Shown here: positions 12,337 through 24,610 of the stretch, piece after piece
How positions within the stretch are numbered: position 1 is the first letter of the stretch
Layout: the number at the start of each line of letters is the position of its first letter
Source: Ryuthela nishihirai
Lineage: Eukaryota > Arthropoda > Arachnida > Araneae > Heptathelidae
Reading direction: 5' to 3'
Length of the DNA: 64,000 nt
NCBI GenBank assembly: GCA_038380435.1
Contig: JAWZYU010000009.1
Location: 65,501,901-65,565,900 of the forward strand
Made by a program: the position numbers and the translations under genes
The notes under the pieces: generated by a model
What the model was told of the DNA's origin: nothing
The model's database searches: none
What the model saw: only the letters and a program-made list of their open reading frames with translations

Positions 12337-13526
12337 CCCTTCCAGTGTCCAGAACGTATGTATCAGTTTTTAGTACAATAAAAGAAAACGATTTTTTAAA
12401 AAATAAAAATTGCCATTTAAATTTTTTTAATAGATATCTTATAAAAATATGTAATTTAAGCTAGATAAATAATATTTTCTTTTTTTATTTGATGCATATT
12501 TTGTTAAACTATGACATAAATAATTTGTTAAAGCCATCTGCTTGCCATTTCTTAGAAGTTATATAAGATATTGCCAATTTCTTTGTTAACATTACTCTAT
12601 GCTGAAGCAATCTCCTAATTTAAGCTCAGAGTTTGATTTGAACTATTATAAACAAATTTTTCCTTAAAGTTTTTAAAATCTCCTAATAATTAACAAAGAA
12701 CTGCTACTTTTAAAAATGGAAGATTTTGGAAGTAATTATGAAATGTGTCCTTTTTTTTTTGGTATATCACTGTAAAAATTGTTATTATAATTAATATGTT
12801 ACTACAGTGTTCAAAATTTTTACTTCAATAAAATTCAGAATTAAATTCTTTTTAATTTGATAATAACATGAGCTATTTCTGTTGTTTAGTTATTTATTAA
12901 AAATATTCTAAATGTGACTTGTTTATTGGACTGCAACAAGCCTGGATTTTTTCTCTATAGTATGTAGAAAAAATTTTCAAAATGGAAGAAAACTTTACTT
13001 TAAAAAAAAAAATACCCCCTCAAGCAGCTGCTTGCCACAGAGGTCTGACAGGAGCCTGTCAGTCTATATGCCACAGTAGAAGGTCTGAGAGGATGGCAGG
13101 ACCTCAGCAGAAAAACGACACAAACAGCCATGCCTTACCCGGGGCTCGAACCCAGGTCCCGTAGATCAGTAGCCAAGCGCGCTAACCACTCGTAAACAAG
13201 TATTTAATTTTTTTTTTAGAAATATATAGCCTTTCTATTCATGTGCATTATAATAATTTATGTATATTAGCTTTTTTTATAAATTTTTATTTGTGTTGCC
13301 AGATGCATTTCATTTTTTTACTACACGACTCTAAAAAAGTCCTATTAAAATAAAACATGGTCTTTTTTGTTAAATATTTCATTTTCAGAAAATCCAGAAT
13401 TAAATGTTGATTAATTTGGTATATAACATGCCATAATTCCTTTCACTAATTATTTGGCAAAAAAGTTCTAAAGTTAAATTTGGTCTCTGGATATAAACCA
13501 GTTTTTCAGGCTGGACACTGGAAGGG
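12337..13526. mobile_element. piggyBac-like MITE B, containing a SINE
   Basis: Starts CCCTTCCAGTGTCC and ends GGACACTGGAAGGG, a perfect 14-base inverted repeat, flanked by TTAA on both sides (12333-12336, 13527-13530). It has no coding capacity. A SINE-1 lies within it near 12995-13195. A second, truncated copy starts at 18980. Confidence 0.88.
12995..13195 (-). repeat. SINE family 1 copy inside MITE B
   Basis: Near-complete inverted copy with tail AAATACCCCCTCAAGCAGC first and tRNA-like head last (B box read on the minus strand as GGTTCGAGCCCC). Its A box end lies near 13185. Confidence 0.9.
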
Positions 13527-13885
13527 TTAAAAAATAACTCCACTCACTTGGAGTTCTCAGCCAGCTAATGGGGGTCTGTTCTGAAGATAGAACAGCACAT
13601 ATGGCAAAGGCATCATTTGGACTGTGCTAATAGCGGTATGAGCAAGGGAATGGGCTTTTTATTTTCTAAAACATCAAGTTGAGGAATAAACTGAAAAAAA
13701 TTTGCACTTTTCAGGAGATCTGAAATGTTTATATTACATATATATATATAAAGAAGTTAGTTCAAATTAATATTTTTAAATTTTTTTGTATTTTTTATGG
13801 TACTAAAGACTTATTTTATGGCTCATGGCCATGCATGCAGGCTTTGTGAACCTAATTCCATAGATCGTGGCATGATAAGGGTTAA

Positions 13886-14028
13886 TGTTCACAGGGTATA
13901 TTCCATTTCACACAGTATATCCCCTCCAAGAAAGGCGGCCTTTTCAAGCCCATGAGTGTCCCCTACTGACTGAGGACAGAGAATTTTGTGGATCTCAATG
14001 ATGGCCCAGGTGGGGCTGAAGTTAAAAT
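13886..14028 (-). repeat. SINE family 2, left half of interrupted copy
   Basis: Resumes at TGTTCACAGGGTAT and continues through AAGCCCATGAGTGTCCCCTA and the CTCAATG...CCCAG segment, in exact continuation of the SINE piece that stops at 10602. The tRNA head is lost. Confidence 0.85.
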
Positions 14029-14724
14029 ATATGATGTTCAAAAACTGTTTTCGTCTCGCTCTCAGAACCAGTGCAAACTTTTTTTTCATCTTGAGAAATT
14101 CTAAAAAGTATCACTGGAGTACATTCAAAGTTGAAAATATAATCTTGCTTAGATGGCAATGGGTTAATCGATGTGTGATTATTATCTTTCTTTTGTTATC
14201 ATGGATCTTTAATAGTTGCATTCACAAATGCTTAATTTTTTATAAAATTGTCTTTTTCCAATTTTTCTAAATTATTCAGGCAAATATATTGACATTATCA
14301 GCACAGAGCAAATTATTTTCTGAATTACAGATTAACAAAGTTTTGAATTTTCATATACTTTTGTATGAAATTTGTTTACTGGGTCTTAAAAGAAAATTCA
14401 AATTATATACAAATTTCAAACTAAAGAGTTTGGAATTAATTAGATTTTTACTGTAAATTCATAGCTCATTAATTTTAAGTTATACAAGGAATCTGCCTAT
14501 GAGTTACTCAAGATTTAATAATTGTGATACTCTATTATTTTTTTTTTTTTTTTTTTTTAGAATTTAAAGTTTCTATCTATTTTAAGAGCTTCTATACAGT
14601 GAGTGCACTCCCAATACCTTTTTTAAAATGAATCTTTCCCATTGACATATTGCAAACTACACTGATTATTATGGTATATAAGAGTCATGCCACCCTAAAA
14701 TGTTATTGGTACAAGATAGCTTAC

Positions 14725-14858
14725 CCCATTTCATACTGACGGCAACAAGCTTCACGGAAATCTGTTACAGGAGATAGTTCAGCATAAATTGGACGTCCAG
14801 CAAACCATCTATTGTTCAAATCTGCAACTGCTTTTTCTGCATCCTCTTCACGACGAAA
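14725..14858 (-). CDS. U2AF1: U2AF1 exon 6: UHM C-terminal half and start of zinc finger 2
   Basis: A 134-base exon from an acceptor ending TTTAAAG to donor GTAAGC. It encodes F-R-R-E-E-D-A-E-K-A-V-A-D-L-N-N then R-W-F-A-G-R-P-I-Y-A-E-L-S-P-V-T and D-F-R-E-A-C-C-R-Q-Y-E-M-G. The R-W-F at about residues 134-136 is the R-x-F loop of UHM domains, and this arginine-tryptophan environment holds the ligand tryptophan of U2AF65. The last part opens zinc finger 2. The glutamine of C-R-Q matches the position of the human Q157 hotspot (Q158 here by my count) and is intact. The final glycine codon is split with exon 7. Confidence 0.97.
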
Positions 14859-15493
14859 CTTTAAAAATACATAAAGTTTAATAATTCCAACTTTACTTAT
14901 CAAAATTAATTAGTATTTATTTACAACAGTGGGTTAGAAACATTCAATTTTCAACTCTCTTTTAGTTCATTTTCTCATGTCGCTTTTTGAATTAGATAGT
15001 GTTCATATCAACCACACCACAATTCCAACACCTACTTTGTCAATATTCATGTAGAGTTGCCACCTTGCATGGTGAAAATTACAGTTCAGAAGAATGAAAA
15101 ATGGAGGACTTATAAAAACTACTAAATTCCTATATTTTGCAGAATTTGTAATATATCGATTATTAATCAGTGCATTCAATACACATTGATTATTAGTTAC
15201 CAATTATTAGCAATTAAAATAAATTTACACAATATAAAAAAAAGTTTAAAAATCTCAGTACCTTATGAGTCTCAATCAGTTATGGGGGAAAACAAATTAG
15301 CCTTCCCATTGAAACAATCTGAGTTTGGTGATGATCATTTTATCCTACCCATTAACTGATTATGAATTAAATTCCATACTTTATAACCAAAAACTTATAT
15401 CATTTGTAACATTTTTGCAGTACAGAAAATATATGGCACGTATACTTTTTGACATTAATGAAATTCAACTTAATCGATAATAATCAACAATAT

Positions 15494-16231
15494 TGTTACG
15501 ACAGAAGAACGTGCTGCAATGAATTTATTAAAGAACATATCATGAACACTCGCATATATTTCTGCATGAGAATTACATAACCAATGAATTGGAACACAGA
15601 ACCTATCTAAAAAATAGGAAAGATAGAATTGTTATGTTGGAGTTATTGATATGTGAAAGGGGACATAATTAATCTCAGTATCTACACGATAAGTGTTTAA
15701 AAAAGAAGTATTTTATATGGTGAGTGCACAGGAGGTTGATTAGTTTATTAGTGTGGGTTGTGTTACTAAACTAGTAAAGGCAAAGAAGAATTTATCGTCT
15801 TATGTGTGGTGATCAAGGTTTGAAAAGAATTGGTTCTGAGAAACCAATATACTTAGCCAATTTTGGAATACCTGATGACTAAAACCTTAGTAGGAAGTCA
15901 TTTAGTGTATAGTTATTTAGTTTGTTAAGGAATTGGTAAGGATATTCTCATTAGATTGAATATTTATTTTCCAACATGATTTTATTGTTCATTGAATGAT
16001 TTTAGCCTTGTTTTGTGATTTGGGTGTGAATAGAATTAAGACAATGGATTCTTCTGAAAGTTTATCTTTGTATTGTTATAAAATTTTGTGCCGGTTGACT
16101 TAGTTTGTATAAATAATTTCATCCATACTTTTGTAATAAATTGCATTATTTTGTAATTAACATTGTAAAATATTTACTTGAGTTTACTTACGTTGAGTGT
16201 TCATCCATTTTAATCATCCAATAATTAACAA
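15494..16231 (+). mobile_element. Solo LTR, family L1
   Basis: Starts TGTTACGACAGA and ends TTAACA, with a possible 4-bp duplication ATAT/ATAA around it. It aligns along its length with the copy at 39842-40464, including CATGAGAATTACAT and the TTTTGTAATAAATT segment near the end, which may be its poly(A) signal. There is no internal retroelement sequence beside it. Confidence 0.75.
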
Positions 16232-16243
16232 TAAACATATTGC

Positions 16244-16745
16244 AAAAGTTAACATTACAGTACAGAGAGAATAACAACAATTATTGCACCCCTTTTAGAC
16301 AGTGATTTTTAATTTTTTTTTTTTGCACAGTGCTTGACCACCAGCAGTGGCAAACTTTGTATGCAGCAAGGGAAATTGTGCTCACCACACCCAACTCAAC
16401 TGCATCCGTTATGTTTTAGTTATTAGCGAAAGTTAACTTAATCGCTAATAATCAATACATAGCATCATCTGTTGATCAATAATAGATCAATATATTACAA
16501 AAGTTAGCATTACAATACATAGGGAATAACAACAGATCTTATTGTGCCATTTTCTACAGTGTTTTCTTTTTAAGTGCTTGGATTGCCAGAAGTGGCAGCT
16601 TCTCATGTGGCATATGAAAAGCAGTGCCTTGCCACAGCCAAGTCAATGCATCCGTATGTTTTAGATATTAACAAAAGTTAAACCAATAATTAATAACTAA
16701 TAATCAATATGCAAATATCATTCATTGATTAATTATTGACTAAAT
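16244..16745. repeat. Two tandem units of about 250 bp
   Basis: Segments beginning near AAAGTTAACATTACAGTACA and AAAGTTAGCATTACAATACA repeat the same order of motifs (GGGAATAACAACA, CCAGCAGTGGCA or CCAGAAGTGGCA, GCATCCGT-ATGTTTTAG). The first unit's left part is separated by the solo LTR from related sequence near 15450. Confidence 0.7.
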
Positions 16746-16749
16746 AGCC

Positions 16750-17830
16750 TCTGAGCAATATTTTCATGCAGCTTGGACTTAAAACAATCCAAATCTCTTT
16801 GCGATGTAGATGCTACTATATTCCTGGCAGACAAATTTCTATTTGAAGTAGAGTATCAATGGCCTCCACTGAGAAAACAGATGGTCAAGGCATCTTCTAA
16901 ATGATAGCCACCTAGTGCATCTAATGTTTTAAGAGTTTTGGAATGTTTACATCTCACAATGACCAAAATTGTTTTAGGTTTTCTTTTCATTTTGTACTTT
17001 GTTCAGATAGGAATAAACGTCTATCTGCCACTCATCAATTGTGATGGATAATTTCTTGGTAGCCTTTTCTACAGTCAGATGAAGATGACACAGACAACCT
17101 AAGGAAATTGAATGTGGTTGCTTAGCTTTAAGATAGGCAATTACTCTTTTCTTCTTACCAAGCATGACAGGACCATTGTCAGACAACATTGACACACAAT
17201 TCGACCACGAAATGCCCATGTGCCTAAACTTAGAAAACATTAAGGTGGCAATATTTTCCCCTGTTGCACCACCTGCCAAGCACAGCAATGATAAATGCTG
17301 CATTGAACTCATTTGGCATATTCATCGTAATAAGTTACCATCAGAAGAAAAAATGTTTCATCAGAATCATTGCTACCATCAGCTGCAACAGAAAATGGAG
17401 AAGTCTTTGAAGCACTTACAACTTTTCCTGAGTAACTGGTAGCAAGTTATTGAATAATAAAATTTGCTTTGATCCAACCACATGCATACTTTCTCATTTC
17501 AGGGAAATTTGGAAACATTGCAGCAAACAGCTTGATTGGCAGCTGATTTTGCATGATTTGCAGCTGCTAACAGTATGTTGTGCTCCAACAAAAATGTTGT
17601 AAAGACATCAACATTTTGCTGATTGTCATGACATTTTAAAAATTGATTCAACTTAAGCATATTCTTAGCTTTAGTGTAATTTAAAATGGGTTTCACTGTC
17701 TTGCTATGCAGTAAAATATCTTTCTTGCCTCTAAGCCTGATGCTAAATCACAGTTACGGAATTTGCAAAAAGCAAGTTTCCCCTTTCTGCAATGATTTCA
17801 CAAATTCAAATTCCTGGGAATATTTTGCCA
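16750..17830 (-). mobile_element. hAT transposase remnant
   Basis: The minus strand reads M-S-S-M-Q-H-L-S-L-L-C-L, then I-S-W-S-N-C-V-S-M-L-S-D-N-G-P-V-M-L-G-K-K, then G-C-L-C-H-L-H-L-T-V and L-S-I-T-I-D-E-W. This is the S-D-N-A-x-V-M-x-G-K and C-x-C-H-x-x-H-L region of hAT-type transposases with RNase H fold. An upstream piece at 17499-17696 reads L-K-C-H-D-N-Q-Q-N-V-D-V-F. Stops separate the pieces. I could not find terminal repeats. Confidence 0.65.
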
Positions 17831-18979
17831 AATATTTCTGATTGTGCAAACATTTAGGAAGCACTAGTAATGAAACTATTTACACACAACAGCAAATGAC
17901 AAAGTGCATAGGTAAGAACAGAGACAGTACTGCTACAGTGCTGAAACCAAATTAATAAGAGGATTCTGAAAAAAAAAAAAATTCATTGCAGCGGCGATGA
18001 ATTTTTTTCAGAATCTATTAATTGATGTCTATCTTAACAAGGAATACTGTGCATTCACTTTGGATTGATTTTTAATTAATGAGAGGAACTTTGATCAGCT
18101 AATCAAAAGGTCAGAACAGTAGCCCAGCTGTCAACTTGCCTTAATACTGGTGAAAGAAAAGCATGAGACTCATTCAAGTTGCAATGTAAATCATGGCCCA
18201 CAAATCAGGGAAGTTCTCTAATCTGTGTATCTCCTTCACTCTGAAGTTCCCGATTATAAGTAATCCAATTAGCATTTGGACAGAGCCAGAAGAGTTGGAT
18301 ATATGTTCGATAAACACCCATTTTGGAATAATCTATGACCTTCAACTCTATAAAAGAACTTAGGCATGGACTTTGTCATGTGTTCTGTCCAGAAATCATC
18401 AGCTGAAGTCATAGATTTCATCTGATCGATGTCCAGGTGAGCCCTGCAGGCATAGATTAGGGAATAGGGACACAGCTGCACCTTTAGTACAGTAAAAGAG
18501 CTGTATTAGAAACATTTTTTTCCTTTCATTAACATTCTCCTTTTGGGAAAAGAACAAAAATACTTTAAAATTTGGGAGCAGATTTTAAGAGTGAAACTGA
18601 AAAAATCATAAAAGTCAGATTTTCAACAACCAATTTGGATTTTATACCAAAAATCGAAAAAATCTGAGCAGTTGGCAGCTTTGATTCATGCAATCTACAA
18701 CCCAAGTTTGCTAGTAATCACACTTTTATCTCTAAATGATAAGTTTTTAACAAATGAATTTTACATCCAGAATCTCAAAATAGGCTTGACAGAGTTTCCA
18801 TTACATATTTATAACATTGTGTAAAACTAGCACACCATTTTTAGGTATGTTGAATTTGAAAAAAACGTGGGTTCCAATCAGAGTTTACTCTATAACTCAT
18901 TTATCTGAAATAAAACTTAAGGTCAAGATAAAAAAAAAATATTAATTCAAAGTTATAAGGTCAAATAAAAAAATATTAA

Positions 18980-21600
18980 CCCTTCCAGGGTCCATGTCTA
19001 GTATACAAGTTGACAGAATCCAAAATGAGAAAATAAGGATGCCTACATCAGCTTTTAGTACAACATATGAAACTTTATTTTTTTTATATTTAATAGTGCG
19101 CGATTATTGGCTGTATTTACAATTAAAACTATTCTTGAGATTGGCTGTTATCGCTCATTATTGCATATAGTTAAATTGCCTCAAGGTGCAATTTTCTTAT
19201 GACACATGGTTTTACTCCTTACTATGTATAAAAATACCCTTTTCTTATCAAAGACTGCCTAGTATAAAAGTGATTTACCAGTCCCTCAAGCTCTTGCCTT
19301 GGCTGGTGCAGATGACAGCTGTAAGATGGGCATTGAACTTCTTTCTGCTCCTGGGGCATATCTGTTAACTAAACGTAGATTTTTACATCACCACAACCAG
19401 TCGTGGTCATTGACACTCATCAACTTTGCACTTGTCACTACTTTGCAGACTTTGTAAATGCACACAGATGTCAAATGACATTTATTACTTGAGATCATAT
19501 GAATCATATGATCATATCTACTTGAGATCATTCTGAACATGTCCCATACATTCTTATTGGAGTTCAGATCCAGGCTTTGTGGTGGCCAGGGAAGATGGTG
19601 GAAGTCACTGTCATGCTCGCTGAACCACTGTTGAACACATCTTGCATGGACAGTAGCACTGTCATCTGTGAAACAGCCATCACCTGCAGGATAAAAAGTC
19701 AACATTGCAGGATGGACTTGATTGGTAACAATGTTCAGATAATCCTTGGAGGTCACCCGACCTTCCAGCAATATCAGGGGACCCATTCTGTACCAAGAGA
19801 ACGTGCCTCACACCATGATTGGTAACAATGTTCAGATAATCCTTGGAGGACACCCGACCTTCCAGCAATATCAGGGGACCCATTCTGTACCAAGAGAACG
19901 TGCGTCACACCATGACACCACATCCAGAACCTTGAGTTGTGTTTACAAGGCAAGCTGGATCCATTGCTTCATGGGGATCCTGCCAAACTATCTGCTTACC
20001 ATCAGTACAGAACAAGGTGTACCTGACAGTACTGTATACAAACTTTCCAGTTCTTCGCAGAAATCAGTGGTTTCCATATATGCATGTGACTGCTAATACT
20101 GATTCTCTTCAATTCCCTGCACATAGTTCACTGAGGTATGGATCGGGAACAGCCTTCATTGAATGCTTTGATCAATTGCTGCATATAGGAAGTCCTGTTT
20201 TTCCGTACAAATCTTCTCAGATGACAGCAATCTTGTTCCTGACAGATTGTCGTCACTCCACACTTACGCCTCTTAGACAAGCAATGTGGGTTATTTTTCC
20301 ACTGATTGAAAACCAGAGATATCTCATCTTTTGACAAACCAGTCAGGTCTTTTTTAAAATCATCATTCCAGCCAGACAGGCACTCACAATAAGCTCTTTA
20401 TCGAACCCCAAAAGATCCAATGTTTTTCCCATTGTGATCAACACTACTGATGAGTAGCAGTTTTAAATGGTTGCCTAGATCATGTGGTGATGCATGTGAC
20501 CACATATTTTGAATATACGCTGTGCAAGTGACATTTACGTACGTTTGTAAACAGGTTTCTAATTCAATAGCCGGTGAGTGTGGTTTCACCTGACCTCCAT
20601 CTCGGGGCTTCATTAGGTAACTACTAAGACAATGATGAGCGATAACAGCCCATCTCAAGAATAGTAGTTAATAATCATGTACTATTAAATTTTATAAGCT
20701 GTGATCTTAATTTATTTTTAAATTTTTAATTTGCCATCTGAAAATTTTCCACATAACTTTCAAAATGCATTATTAATGCTTGAAAAATAATACTTTCTTT
20801 CCAATTTGATGCATATTTTATTATACTACGACATAAATATTTCGTTAAAGCCATCTGATTGCAATTTCTTAGAAGCAATATACGGTATAGCCAATTTGTT
20901 TGTTAACATAACTCTATGCTGAAGCAATTTCCTGATTTAAGCTCAACAAGTTTGAACTATTATCAGCAAATTTTTCCTTAAAGTTGTGAAAATATCCTGA
21001 AAATTAACAAAAAACTGCTCTTTTAAAAATAGAAGATTTTGGAAGTAATTATGAAGCATGTACCTATTTTGTCACTATATCACTGTAAAAAGTCTTATTA
21101 AAATTAATACGTTTCTACGTTTGTTCCAATTTTTTTTTATATTAATAAAAATTCAGAATTAAATTCTGTTGTTTAATTTGATATATAACACAATCTATTT
21201 CTGTTGATTAGTTATTTGTTAAAAATATTATAAAGTTGACTTGTTTGACTCTGTAACAAGAATGAGCTTTTCTCAAAGTATGATACTAAGAAAAAAATTA
21301 CAAAAAGAGAGTAATTTTCTTGTTTCAAGTAAAACTTTATTTTGTTGTTATTCAGGAATAAATAGCCTTTCCATTCTTATTCATTATAATTATTTCTATT
21401 TGATTTTTTTAAATAAATTTTTATTTGCATTGCTAAATGCATTTTTTTACTACATCACTCTAAAAAAAAGCCCTATTAAAATAAAACTGATTGTCTTTTT
21501 TTGTTTAATATTTTATTTTCATAAAAATTCAGAATTAAATGTTGATTAATTTGGCATATAACATGTCACATTTATGAAAAAAAAAAAACAACTGTTACTC
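18980..21600. mobile_element. piggyBac-like element C, second copy of family B, right end missing
   Basis: Starts after TTAA with CCCTTCCAGGGTCC. Its inner part from about 20700 to 21570 aligns with MITE B (shared ATTTCGTTAAAGCCATCTG-type and TTGATTAATTTGG segments). No right terminal repeat was found; the match stops where a SINE-1 begins near 21600. A Tc1 remnant lies inside it. Confidence 0.7.
19388..20340 (-). mobile_element. Tc1-type transposase remnant with internal duplication
   Basis: The minus strand reads G-D-G-C-F-T-D-D-S-A-T-V-H-A-R-C-V, then W-F-S-E-H-D-S-D-F-H-H-L-P-W, P-P-Q-S-L-D-L-N-S-N-K and N-V-W-D, the second and third catalytic regions of a Tc1 transposase. The expected P-I-E-N at the third catalytic site reads S-N-K-N, so the acidic residue is lost. 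A 97-base tandem duplication at 19721-19914 further breaks it. The N-terminal part runs to about 20337. Confidence 0.8.
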
Positions 21601-21603
21601 CAA

Positions 21604-21765
21604 AATAAATATCCCCTCAAGCAGCTGCTTGCCCCAGAGGTCTGACAAGAGCCTACCAGTTTAATATATCATAGTAGGTTGAAAGACAACACAAACATCC
21701 ATGCCTTACCTGGTGTTTGAACCCTGTTCCCTTCGATCAGTAGCTAACCATTCAGCCATCAGTGA
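21604..21765 (-). repeat. SINE family 1 copy
   Basis: Inverted copy from ATATCCCCTCAAGCAGCTGC to the tRNA-like head. The middle is shortened and the B box reads GGTGTTTGAACCCTGTTCCC on the plus strand. Confidence 0.85.
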
Positions 21766-22504
21766 TGTAAAAGAGTGTAAGTGCTGGGAAGTAGAATGCA
21801 ATTAGAAATAGATCTGCTCTAATTTATAAGGTAGAATGTGCAAAAGAGAGTAGTAGAAAGTGTAGGATTTGACAACATAACATTGAGTAATGTGAACAAG
21901 CTGTAGTGGAGAAGGTACAAAAGAAACTTCAACTGTTGTTACCAAAAGTAAAGCATTTCAGGGGGATGCAAATAGTTCACGTAGACAGCAGGTGATTTCC
22001 ACCCTCAAACAGTGTAGCGGTTGCAGTTAATTCATTACGATATTTCAGTGGGAGGATTTTGAATGGAAATTTTCCATTCAGGGAATTTCATTTTTCATTT
22101 CAGGGAATGAAATTTCAGGGAATGGAATTCTTTCTTTATTTCAGGAGTGCTGGGAAGGTGTAATAAAGAATATTTGGAAAAATGGCTCAATAATCAGAAA
22201 ACATAGTGATAATAAGTTCAAAAATAAATTTTATTAAACAAACTCACTGTACTAAGTTCTCTGATGATATCTGATGGCTGGCACACTCCCACATGAAGAA
22301 ACTGAATTTATGGTATTACAGTTTTTGTGCAGAAATCAACCCACTGCAGAATACTTTGAGTGAACAGGAATTTGCAAACTCGGCTGCAGTTACAAAATAA
22401 AAAAGCCAGCTGTAGTTCTGACAATGCTTACTTATAGATGCTAAGAGTATCCAGTAAGATAGTGAGTATTGACTTCATAAATATCTTGATAACATTAGAA
22501 TAAA

Positions 22505-22702
22505 TAATAAAATAAAAATAAATATCCCCTCAGGCAGCTGCTTGTCACAGATGTCTGACAGGAATCTATCAGTTTATATGCCATAGTAGAAGGTCTTTGA
22601 GGATGGCTGGACCTCAGCAGAAAAACAACACGAACATCCATGCCTTACCTAGGACTCGAACCAGGTCCCTTAGATCAGTAGCCAAGCACGCTAACCACAT
22701 GA
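22505..22702 (-). repeat. SINE family 1 copy
   Basis: Inverted copy with body GACAGGAATC and TAGAAGGTC and a head ending GTAGCCAAGCACGCTAACCA, the A-box side. Confidence 0.88.
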
Positions 22703-22717
22703 CTAAAGGCATTTAAA

Positions 22718-22990
22718 TACCCTTAATTTTGATGCATACAGCTGGAATGTTGTATGGGTTCTATGGTGCCTTGCATTTAGGTGTAGGTAATGGTCATCCC
22801 TAAATGATGTGCCCCATGGACATCCAGGAACAAGTCCTCTAACAATGGTTTGGCTTGTTTGATATTGATTCCAAAAGCAGCTTACACTGCTATGATTCAC
22901 ATTTAGCCACCTGGCTACTGCAGAATGACACTGTCCAGTCTCGAGCCTCCTGATTACTGACCACCACTCAAAAAGATTTCTTACAGCCAT
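22718..22990 (-). mobile_element. Tc1-type transposase N-terminal fragment
   Basis: Open minus-strand reading with W-S-V-I-R-R-L-E-T-G-Q-C-H-S-A-V-A-R-W and N-V-N-H-S-S-V-S, then S-F-R-D-D-H-Y-L-H-L-N-A-R. This is the double helix-turn-helix DNA-binding part of a Tc1 transposase with R-x-D-R-Y-L-x-L-x-A-R. The catalytic part is absent. It abuts a SINE-1 at its low-coordinate end. Confidence 0.7.
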
Positions 22991-23147
22991 TATCTAATGG
23001 TTGGCTATCTTGGATGTCATAAGTCAAGACTAACAAGAAGCGATGACATGCTACATTTTTTTTTTCCCAATGGAAATCAGCTATTTCTTTCAACTGTTTT
23101 TAATTAAATGTCAAAAATCTCATGTAACTGTATTTTACCTTGAAATA

Positions 23148-23400
23148 ATGAGTTGAAAAAATTGGTTGTCCTGACTGGGATTTCAACTTAGGTCTTCGAG
23201 AAGCATGCTGGACTTCTGGACTCTTAACCAATAGACCTCTGAGGAACTGACAATATCTTCATCTAAGTGCCAGTTCCTCAGTGATCTAGTGGTTATGACA
23301 CCTGGCATGCTTCTGGGAGACCTCTGGCTTCGAATCCCAGTTAAGACTATCAATTTTTTTCGACTCATTATTTCAAGTGTTTGCCTACAGGATGTTTCTC
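23148..23400. repeat. Head-to-head pair of SINE family 3 copies
   Basis: The left half is an inverted tRNA-like head with tail ATTATTTCAAGG-type sequence. The right half is a direct copy (GATCTAGTGGTTATGACACC A box, CTTCGAATCCCAG B box) ending TCATTATTTCAAGTG. The halves meet near 23265 with GAGGAACTG/CAGTTCCTC as a palindromic junction. Confidence 0.75.
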
Positions 23401-24402
23401 TGTGATAATTTATTACTGAATTGGTTTTTACCAGTTGATCAGCTTGAAAAAATATTAAAAAATAATCCACAGCACCTAACTGCTTCAGTCACCATAAGCA
23501 GTATCTCTGCTCTGTTGTACCAAAAGTAGATTATTCAGATTACTAATCAATTAGATTTCCACAAATTTGACCTATTTTCCATTAGCAAAGTTGTAATGCT
23601 TTCTAAGCATTTAACATGAGATATCGATTTTTATTACTATTGAAGTGGCATCATCCAGCAATCACATCGCTTTTGGTCAATATTTTAGTAGACTTTTGAT
23701 TTTTAAAATGTTTTCTTTGCACTTCTAGAATTATCTTTCATTTTTTCCCAAATATATATAGTGCAATTAAAACGAATAACTATTCTGAAACTATTGGAAA
23801 TGTAACTACATTACATTTTCAAATGATATTGATTATGAATTACTCTGGATAATTCCATTTTTAAAAGCAAGGGCTCATTTTAGTACTATTTTTAACTAAG
23901 AGTAATCTCATGACCAGCACTAAAAATTGCAATTTTAAAATTAAAAATTTTCTGCTGTTTTGAAATTTAACTTCTCCACAGCATTATATAACTTGAGCCA
24001 AAAGTGCATCATTCTCAATTTCAATGCTTAAGTTCTATATGTTTTGAAATATTTTTTATTCTTTCACAGCTCTTTACCTGTTTTAAGTTATATATTTTTT
24101 CAGTTTTTATTTAAATTATTCAGCTTTTGAAGCAAAATAAATTATGGGAGGCAGCACTTCCTTAGTCTTGAATTTGCCGATTGCCAAAAATTTAGGCATA
24201 TGTAGTATGTGCAATTTGCAGAATTAAAAATTTAGAAAAAACTAAATAAATGAAGGATATAAGTAATAATAAAAATTATGAAAAAAAATCAGGAAAAGCA
24301 GTTAAATAACGTTAATTATTTTTTTCCTGAATCAGTCAATAGTAAATACATTATCTGTTGATATAGAAACCTAGAAAGGTGTTAATATGGATTTAACACA
24401 GG

Positions 24403-24610
24403 CTAATAAAAAAATAAATACCCTCCTCAAGCAGCTGCTTGTCACAGAGGTCTGGCAGGAGCTTGTCAGTTGCACCACAATAGAAAGTCTGTGGGGAAGG
24501 CAAGACATCAGCAGGAAAACAACACAACATCCATGCCTTTACCCGGTGCTCAAACCCAGGTCCTTCTGATTAATAGGAAAGCATGCTAACCACTCAGCCA
24601 AGGACAGCTC
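24403..24610 (-). repeat. SINE family 1 copy
   Basis: Inverted copy from AATACCCTCCTCAAGCAGC to the A-box side CATGCTAACCACTCAGCCA. Confidence 0.88.

Larger units (their letters stand above)
10603..13881. mobile_element. piggyBac-like non-autonomous element A (contains further insertions)
   Basis: Begins CCCTTATACCATGCC and ends GGCATGATAAGGG, flanked on both sides by TTAA (10599-10602 and 13882-13885), the target duplication of piggyBac transposons. The terminal repeats match with a two-base difference. Without its insertions (a Tc1 and element B) it is about 0.92 kb and has no transposase. Confidence 0.8.
6140..14724 (-). other. U2AF1 intron 6 (8585 bp)
   Basis: Contains RNase H LINE remnants (6340-6460 and 9500-10130), family-3 SINE heads (7367-7825), short tandem repeats (8520-8640), a tRNA-like SINE head (10285-10370) and the nested cluster at 10473-14028. 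A run of 20-odd T lies at 14537-14560. Stretches 6470-7360 and 7830-8510 hold nothing I recognise. Confidence 0.7.

Noticed and set aside
19721..19914. CRISPR-like array
   Set aside because: Two direct units with no spacers inside a transposase remnant, in a eukaryotic intron.
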